A stretch of 5,824 nucleotides of DNA. Origin: Oscillospiraceae bacterium (GTDB lineage Bacteria > Bacillota > Clostridia > Oscillospirales > Ruminococcaceae). The notes under the pieces are model-generated. The model saw only the letters and a program-made list of their open reading frames with translations. It was not told the DNA's origin and ran no database searches. Made by a program: the position numbers and the translations under genes. The stretch lies in contig JAUNBN010000094.1 in NCBI GenBank assembly GCA_030527085.1, positions 1-5,824 of the forward strand, given 5' to 3'. Of the stretch, positions 1-5,824 are shown piece after piece. Every line of letters begins with the position of its first letter. The first letter of the stretch is position 1.

Positions 1-3000
1 AGCAGTTTTATCCCGAGTCGAGTGAGCTGCTGAAGCAAACTCTCGGGGAGGCCGAAGCGAGCGGGGCGGAAGCGCAGTGCGAGCTGCACTCAAAACCGCT
101 CAGGGAGGGCGCGCAGGCTATATGGACAAATACCCGCCTGCGCTTTCTCGGCAGAAACGAGGGGGCCTCTATCTTTTACCTCACCTTTGAGGACATAACG
201 GGGCGCAGGGAGCTCGACTCGGTAAGGCAGCGGCTGGATGAGATAGTCCGCAACGTGCCGGCGGGAATATCCATATACGAGCAGCGCGGCGAAGGCATTT
301 ATCCGCTGTTCATCAGCGACCGCGTCTGCGAGATGTTCGGCTTTGAAAGAGAGGAATACGACCGGCGCATAGCCGAGGGCCTGCCTGTAAATTATATGCC
401 CTCAAAGGAGTTTCTGCAGCGCTCCGACGAGAGCGACAGCCGCGTAGATCTCGTCTTTCCCGCCAGGCGCAGGGACGGGAGCTGGTTCTGGCTTCGCGTC
501 TACGGCAGCCTTGTGACAGACGAAAAGGGAAGAAATCTTCTCTATGCCACGCTCTTTGACGTTACAGCGCAAAAGCGGATGGAGGAATCGCTCGAAAAGA
601 GCGATTTGAGGGCGCAGGCGCTCATCGCCAACGCGCCGGGAGGCGTTATCGCCGTAGCGGTGCGCGGCGGCAAAGAAAGCTGCGAATACGTCAGCGAGGG
701 CGTGGCCCAGCTGCTCGGCTGCTCCTACGAGGAAGCGGAGAGAGCTTTTTCGGAGGATATCTACGCCGTCATCCACCCGGAAGACAGGGAAAGAGTCAAA
801 AAGCGCGCGGGGGCGGCGGTAGCTTCAGCCTCCGCCTTTAACGAACATTATCGCGTCCTGCGCGCCGACGGCAGTTCTCTCTGGGTAAACCTCACCGCCA
901 ACCCCGTAAAGGGCAGCGACGGAGTGCTGCGGTATTACTGCGTCTTCACAGACATCAGCGAGCAGATGAAAATCAGCGAATCGCTGCGGCTTCAGCAGCA
1001 GAAAACGAACGCCGCGCTGCAGCTTGCCAATATCGCCGTTTGGGAATTGGACATTCCGAACCGCCGGCTCATTATGCTCAACAAGGCTCAGAACAGCACT
1101 CTGCCGGATATCATTGAAAACGTCCCGGAGGCCTTCAGAGAGCAGGGCTTTGTTGACGCTTCGTCTCTCGAGGACTATATCGCGCTGCACGAGCGCGTCA
1201 TGGCCGGCGAGGAAAGCGCTTCCGGTACCTTTTTGATGAGTCTGCCCGCGGACGGGAGCTTGTCCTGGATGAACGTGAGCTACCACACCTTCTATTCGGA
1301 GGGCAGACCCGTGAGCGCGATAGGCTCGGCGGTAAACGCGGACGCCGAGGTCCAAAGCCGCATGCACGCCCGCGAGGCGGAGCTGGCGATGGAGAGCAGC
1401 TCTTTATACTTCTGGATATACGACTACCGCACAGGAGTGCATGAGGCGCGCAATCAAAACGCAAAAAGGTTCGACCTCACAGACCCAAGCCATCAGCTAG
1501 GGCTGGCCGGGCCGGGGTACGACAACATACTGCCGGATTCCCATGAGGAGCTCGCGCGCTTTGTGGCGCGGCTGCGCAGCGGGGAAATCCGGGGAGGGAC
1601 GCTTACGCTGCACTTGAACAGCGTGGCAACCGGTATTGAGTGGTTCAAGATTCACTGTGAGACTATTCCGGGCAGCGACGGCGAGCCAGCCGTATTGACG
1701 ATAGTAGGCGAGGACGTAAGCGAGCAGCTGCGCAGGGAGAGGGATTACGCGACGGCGCTGAAAAACCTTGAGTCCGTGCGGGACTCCGCCGTTATAGCGC
1801 GCGTGCAGGCGAATCTGACGCGGGACAGCTTTGTAAGCTGGGACTCCGAGTTCAGCCGCGAGAGCGCCGGCTACAGCGAGGGTCTGGAGCTGCTTGCCGA
1901 AAAGACAGTGACCGAGGGACAGCGCGAGCGGCTTCGCGCGGCGCTCGGCAGGGAGAGCCTGCTTGAGGCCTTTATGAAGGGCGAGAGCGGCTGCACGGTG
2001 CTGTATCAGGTCATATCAAATGATAGCGAGCGCCCGCTCTGGAGAAAGACGGCGGCTTCCGTCTACCGAGACCCCGCCTCCGGCGACATAATGACCTTCC
2101 AGTACACCTACGACGTGGACGACGAAATCTCCATGTCCGCCATAGCGGGAGCGCTTAAGGAGAACGTCTACGAGCTTATAGCTCTGATTTACCCGAGCAG
2201 CGGCCTTATCCACTACTACTCCCACGGGCCCGTGAAAGACCTTGGCGACTTTACTCAGAAGGACTATCATATCGACACGGGCAGGCTGTCTCAGCGCTTT
2301 ATCGCTTCGGAATACCGCGAGAGGGCAGCCGAGCAGCTTTCGCTCTCGACCATATTAAAGCGCCTTGAGACCGAGGGCACATATACGGTGGTGCTCCCCG
2401 TTGAATACGAGGGGCGGCGGTATTGGAAGAAATGGGGCTTCTTCTGGCTCGGGGAGGACAAGAGCGCCATTATAATGATTTGCGCCGACGTTACGAGTCT
2501 TGAGGATCTGCGGGCCGTAAACGCGGATATGCGCTTTGCGCTGCAGAGCAACGATATCGTAATCTGCCATTACGACGCGAAGAAGCGCTCGCTGAGGCTG
2601 CCGGAGGCCTTTGCCGTCTCCGCAGGGCTTCCCGCTCTTATAGAAAACCTTACCTACTCCGCTCCCGGCGCGGTCGCGGGAGACGCGGAAGCTTACGCGC
2701 GGTTCTGCGACAGAATCCTCGCCGGCGAAAAGGAGGGCGAGAGCACGCTGCAGTTCACGCTTCCCGGCGGGCGCACCGTTTGGAAGCGCTGCGCCTTCCG
2801 CACGAGCTTCGACGAGGAGGGCGCGCTGGAAGGCGCGGTTATCACCATTCGCGACATTACTGAGCAGCTCGAGCGCGATATCGAAAGCCAGCGCAACCGC
2901 ATTCTTATCGAGCAGAACAATATCGCGATAATCGATTACGACTACATAGGCGACGTTTTGCACTTCGAAGCAAACCGGGCGGGCAAGGGCTATGTAAAAA

Positions 3001-5824
3001 AAGCCTTCCCCGGCTATTACGAGCACATCGCCGTAAGCGGGGAGGCCACGCCCGAGGGCGCCGAGGCTATTCGCGCCCTGATAAGAGATACAAGGGAAAG
3101 ACCCTCAAAGGGCGTTTTGGATTATCAGGCGGACATCTGGGGCACGGGCTACCGCTGGGTGCGGCTGCATTACACCACCCTCGCCGACGAGGCGGGCAGA
3201 GTCTACCGCCTTATAGGCCAGGTGCAGGATATTGAGGAGGAGCGCGAGCGCGAGGCCCTGCTCGCCGAGCTCAGCAGCCGCATAGGCTCTGATATGCCGG
3301 CCTTCACCTATGAGCCCACAATCATCTCGCAGATATTCCAGTTCCTGCACGGCAGCTCCGATATGGACGACGCCATAGGCCGCGTGCTTGCGCTTCTGGG
3401 CGAGCACTACGGGGTGAGCCGCGCCTATATCTGCGAGGACGATGCCGCGAACACCGTCTCTACAAACACCTTCGAGTGGTGCGCCGAGGGAATAGAGCCG
3501 CAGAAGGACAAGCTGCAAAACGTCGCCTACGACGAGCTTGACGGCGTTTACGCCGAGCTTTTCGACGAGCGGGGCATCTGTCTGTGTCCCGATATACGCG
3601 CGCTGCCGGACGCTATCCGAAAGCATCTGGAGGCTCAAAATATAAAGGGTCTTATCATGTGCAACATTCTGGATAAGGGCAGAAGGTTCGGCATGGTGGG
3701 CTTCGACGACTGCACGGGAAAAACGGCCTGGACGGAGGAGCTGAAAGGAACGCTCGCGCTCTCCTCCATTATTTTGGGCACCTTCCTTATAAAGCTGCGC
3801 CAGCAGAAAAACGCGGCGCTCTCCGAGGACTTCCTCGCCGCGCTCGACGACAACGCCGCCTATATCTACGTTATCAACCCGAACACGCACGAGATGATAT
3901 ATGTAAACCGGGCGCTGCGCAGCCGCTTTAAGGACGCGCCTCTTGGCAGCATCTGCTACGAGGCGGCCGTGGGGCTCGATAAGCCCTGCGAAAACTGCTC
4001 TGTGCGAAAATTGATGGAAAGCGGCGTTTCCGAGCCCGTGGAGGTGCTCCGGAAGGACGGACTCTGGATGCTCACTCAGGCGAGCCGCATCAACTGGGAC
4101 GGTCTGGACGCCTACATGGTCGCCTGCACGGACATAACCGAGCAAAAGAAGCTGGAGGAAGCGCTCAGGGTAAGCGGCATGGAGCTGCGCGCGCTCACAA
4201 ACTCCGTGCCCGGCGGAATCATAATGTACGGCTACGAGGACGGCCGCTTGTCCATGCAGTATTTCAACGACACTCTCTGCCGCATAACCGGGTATTCCCG
4301 GGAGGAATACCAGCGCATGGCCGAGGCCGACCCCTGGGTGCTGGTCTTCCCGGAGGATATCGAGCCGCTTGCGCGGGCGCTGGGCGAGCTGCTGGCCACC
4401 GGCAAGCCGCTCGAGCACGAATACCGCATACAAACCGCCGGCGGCTTCTGCTGGATACATATCACCGCCGAAATCGTAGAGCGAACGGGCGACAGATTCA
4501 AGCTCGTTGCCGTGCTGGTGGACATAAGCGAACGCAAGAGGGCGGAGGCCGAAGCGAGGTTCCATAATTACTGCCTGAACCAAGTGGACAGCGCCCTCTC
4601 GGCGGGAACGGTAATCAACGGGCTGGGGCTGCACGCGCCGCTCTACCACGTTTCGGAAAATATCGAAAGGCTGCTGGGCTATTCCATTGAGGAGTTTAAG
4701 TCCATGTACGCCGAGCAGTATGAGAGCATAATCCACCCGGACGACTACATTCGCGTGCTTGAGCTCAACAATAAATACGCCGAGGAGCAGCCCGAATACT
4801 TCGAGATGGAGTTCCGCTTCGTCCGCAAGGACGGAAGCGTATTCTGGACGCTCGAAAAGGCAACCAAGCTGAACGATTTCCAGGGCGAGATCGCCTATTT
4901 GAGCGTGTTTGTCGATATCTCCCAGCAGAAGGACATACTCGAGCAGATAAACATGCAGGAGGAGGCCTATCGAATAGCCGTAGCGCATTCGAACAGCCTC
5001 GTCTACCGTTTTGATATCGCCTCGAAGACCATCTATATGCCCCCGGACGTCGCCGCCTCCTACGAGCTCCCCTCCCTCATGGAAGACGTGCCTCACGGCG
5101 TTGTGGCCGCCGGCTATATAGCGCCGGAGAGCATAGAGGCCTATGTGGACTTCTACCAGTCCATTTCCGAGGGCATAGACGGCAAGACCGTTGAAATTCG
5201 CCGCCTGCTCTCGGACGGGAAGTTCCACTGGTTCAAGGGCGCTTACAACATAATTCGAAACGAGAACGGCGCGCCGAAATCGGCCATTGTCACCTTCACC
5301 AATGTTGAGGAGCAGAAGGATAAGGACGCTCAGATAACACTGCTTAAAGAAACGGAGCAGCTCCTCAAAATAATCGCCCGCAATACGCAAAACCGTATTA
5401 TTATCTACGATTTCGCAACGGACACGCTGCGCCCCTATGATATGGACGCCGGCTTGTCTGCCGAGGCGGACAGCAAAGCCTACCGGACGCGGGACTTTTT
5501 CAGCGAGGAAAGGGCAGCGCCCGAATGCCTCGAGCAGCTCAAGGAGGAGTACCGAAAGCTTCGCGCGGGCGCGTCGGAGGGCGGCTTGAAATGCCGCATG
5601 AAGCTCTCCGACGGCGTGTGGCGCTGGTACAACGGCTTCTTCACGACCATTTTCGACTCCGCGGGCAAACCGATCTACTCCATCCTCTCGATTGAGGACA
5701 TAACGGACGAGTATGAGAATGAGCTGACCTTCCAGCGCTATCAGAACATGCTGGTGGCCATGGATGTAGCGGCCTCCTACTATCTAGAATACAACCTGAC
5801 GCACGACTCTCTGGAGGAGCACAG
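1..5824 (+). CDS. Giant multi-PAS/GAF sensory protein, internal fragment open at both ends
   Basis: Frame 3 (codon n begins at base 3n) is open for 1940 codons with no stop; bases 1-2 end a preceding codon. No start, ribosome binding site or stop is present, so the gene extends past both edges. The translation is a chain of PAS modules with one GAF domain at residues 1101-1266. Module end marks (D-I/V-T/S-x or relics) fall at residues 64, 186, 317, 446, 571, 704, 829, 951, 1076, 1377, 1507, 1638, 1767 and 1899. Canonical PAS hallmarks include N-x-P-G-G near 210 and S-V-P-G-G near 1401, HPED at 258, HPDD at 1578, and DGS-x-x-W near 289 and 1610. PAS and GAF domains are known to bind small ligands or cofactors and to pass signals through helical linkers to an effector. 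No effector, signal peptide or membrane helix is visible, so this part is probably cytoplasmic. A diguanylate cyclase/phosphodiesterase or sensor kinase is the likely whole; which one cannot be decided here. Ligands are unknown. Confidence 0.93.
3..206 (+). other. PAS module 1, C-terminal half only
   Basis: Residues 1-68 look like the second half of a PAS fold: a helical stretch (about 5-22), then beta strands with a Trp (AIWTNTRLRF, about 39-48), then FEDITGRREL ending the module with Asp64. The N-terminal half lies upstream of the window. This shows that the window begins inside the array, not at the protein's N-terminus. Confidence 0.7.
207..2129 (+). other. PAS modules 2-6 (first copy of a proposed five-module block)
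   Basis: Module 2 (residues 69-192) has NVPAGISIY at 84, a FG-x-x-REEY stretch ending at Tyr119 and FDVTAQKR at its end. Module 3 (193-330) is the most canonical: NAPGG at 210, LLGCSYEE, HPED at 258, ADGS-x-x-W ending at Trp294, TDISEQ at 316. Module 4 (331-455) is a divergent type with VWELD ending at Asp350 and LPDIIENVP starting at Leu367; its terminal Asp is replaced by Ala446. Module 5 (456-576) has FWIYDY around Asp474 and ends GEDVSEQ. Module 6 (577-709) is poorly canonical: it opens with NLTRDS at 604, is rich in charged residues and ends YDVDDE. Modules 2 and 3 are secure PAS domains. Modules 4-6 are called from spacing, strand pattern and end marks, so they are less certain, module 6 least so. 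Helical linkers rich in Glu, Arg and Gln join the modules. Confidence 0.75.
2130..3263 (+). other. PAS-like modules 7-9 preceding the GAF domain
   Basis: Module 7 (residues 710-836) is atypical. It has an aromatic start (LIHYYSHGP), a long central helix region, the strand YWKKWGFFWL and the end ICADVTSLEDL with Asp829. Module 8 (837-958) belongs to the same divergent class as modules 4 and 13: VICHYDAKKRSLRLP, LPALIEN starting at Leu876, a helix with ILAGEKEG, a Gly-Gly turn before Trp and RDITEQ with Asp951. Module 9 (959-1087) has IIDYDY, a GYRWVRLHY strand with Trp1052 and the end QVQDIEEE with Asp1076. A strongly charged linker follows, leading to the GAF domain. Module length (122-125 residues between end marks) fits PAS. 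I cannot name a ligand for any of them. Confidence 0.65.
3303..3800 (+). other. GAF domain, cysteine-rich
   Basis: Residues 1101-1266 begin with a helix (IISQIFQFLHGSSDMDDAI) and LLGEHYGVSRAYICED, the usual start of a GAF domain (helix, then the first strand after a GVSR-like turn). Then come FEWCAEGIEP near 1157, a Cys-Leu-Cys-Pro stretch at 1193-1196, a strand ending in MCN near 1220, GMVGFDDC at 1230-1237 and a closing amphipathic helix with the hydrophobic run LSSIILGTFLIKL. The domain holds Cys1144, 1160, 1193, 1195, 1220 and 1237. GAF domains bind cyclic nucleotides, haem, metals or other small ligands; the residues here do not identify which. From memory, GAF domains with this FEWCAEG and VGFDDC wording occur in large clostridial GGDEF/EAL and hybrid-kinase sensors; this needs a database search. 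The closing helix is part of the fold and not a membrane segment. Confidence 0.85.
3801..4157 (+). other. PAS module 10 with C-x10-C-x2-C cysteine cluster
   Basis: Residues 1267-1385 start after the GAF closing helix with FLAALDDNAAYIYVINPNT and a MIYVNRAL strand (Asn1302), the usual start of a PAS fold. The middle contains CYEAAVGLDKPCENC, with Cys1318, Cys1329 and Cys1332. A further Cys1375 sits in the last strand just before TDITEQKK (Asp1377). Clostridial PAS domains often carry a similar C-Y-x-n-P-C-x-x-C-P pattern; here the residue after the last Cys is Ser rather than the usual Pro. The cluster could bind a metal or respond to redox state. That is inference, and no ligand is shown by the sequence. 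PAS identity is well supported by the strand pattern and the end mark. Confidence 0.8.
4158..5824 (+). other. PAS modules 11-15 (second copy of a proposed five-module block; module 15 truncated)
   Basis: Module 11 (residues 1386-1513) has NSVPGGIIMY at 1400, ITGYSREEY ending at Tyr1436, FPED near 1449 and VDISERK with Asp1507. Module 12 (1514-1646) is canonical: VSENIERLLGYSIEE, HPDD at 1578, RKDGSVFW ending at Trp1615 and VDISQQK with Asp1638. Module 13 (1647-1772) is the divergent class: VYRFD ending at Asp1671, LPSLMEDVP at 1689, HWFKG with Trp1743, and TNVEEQ where Asn1767 replaces the usual Asp. Module 14 (1773-1907) has IIIYDF around Asp1803, VWRWYNG with Trp1875 and IEDITDE with Asp1899. 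Module 15 starts at about 1908 and is cut by the window edge after NLTHDS (Asn1931). Modules 11 and 12 are secure PAS domains, 13 and 14 probable, and 15 is known only from its first 33 residues. The block continues downstream of the window. Confidence 0.75.

Noticed and set aside
402..3026. Several shorter open frames, mainly on the - strand, for example 402-776, 825-1367 and 2355-3026, and one at 1024-1236 on the + strand
   Set aside because: All lie inside the uninterrupted multi-PAS frame, show no domain or convincing ribosome binding site, and are explained by GC-rich codon usage.
3750..3800. Hydrophobic run LSSIILGTFLIKL as a possible membrane helix
   Set aside because: It is too short, lies at the position of the closing helix of the GAF domain, and is followed at once by PAS module 10 with no topology signal.
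48..4557. 13-base direct repeat gaggccgaagcga at 48-60 and 4545-4557
   Set aside because: Both copies encode Glu-Ala-Glu-Ala in charged helical segments. Shared codon bias explains the match, and the flanks do not align.
4955..4970. Purine-rich stretch resembling a Shine-Dalgarno site (aggaggagg) within the gene
   Set aside because: It encodes Gln-Glu-Glu in a linker helix, and no start codon follows at a suitable distance in any frame that leads to a credible protein.
3105..5390. 761-codon open frame on the - strand
   Set aside because: Its codons pair exactly with the sense codons of the multi-PAS gene, so an antisense stop appears only where the sense strand uses TTA, CTA or TCA. These codons are rare in this GC-biased gene, and the frame ends at a sense TCA codon at 3105. 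The antisense translation shows no recognisable domain.

Overview
The window lies entirely inside one very large protein-coding gene on the + strand. Reading frame 3 is open from base 3 to the end of the window: 1940 complete codons plus two bases, with no stop, no credible gene start and no frameshift. Both ends of the gene are outside the window. There is no intergenic DNA, and I see no RNA gene, mobile element, CRISPR array, promoter or terminator.

The product is a giant signal-sensing protein built as beads on a string. From the N-terminal side it shows the C-terminal half of one PAS module, eight complete PAS or PAS-like modules, one GAF domain, five more complete PAS modules (the first with a cysteine cluster), and the first residues of another. 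Most modules end in the PAS signature D-I/V-T/S-x-Q/R, followed by a charged helical linker. These end marks recur every 122-133 residues; only the GAF domain breaks the rhythm. No membrane-spanning segment is visible. No output domain is visible either (no histidine-kinase H/N/G boxes, GGDEF, EAL, HD-GYP or receiver), so the effector must lie outside the window, most likely downstream.

The array appears to have a higher-order structure. Modules 2-6 (about bases 207-2129) and 11-15 (about bases 4158-5824) show the same order of module types. Matching landmarks sit at a nearly constant offset of 1317-1329 residues. This suggests an old duplication of a five-module block, with modules 7, 8, 9, GAF and 10 between the copies.

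The organism is probably an anaerobic member of the Clostridia (Bacillota) with a GC-rich genome. This rests on GC-rich third positions combined with frequent ATA (Ile) and some AGA/AGG (Arg) codons, and on PAS and GAF sequence types that I associate with large clostridial GGDEF/EAL or hybrid-kinase sensors. It is an inference, not a firm assignment. A 761-codon open frame on the - strand (3105-5390) is a codon-usage shadow and not a gene.
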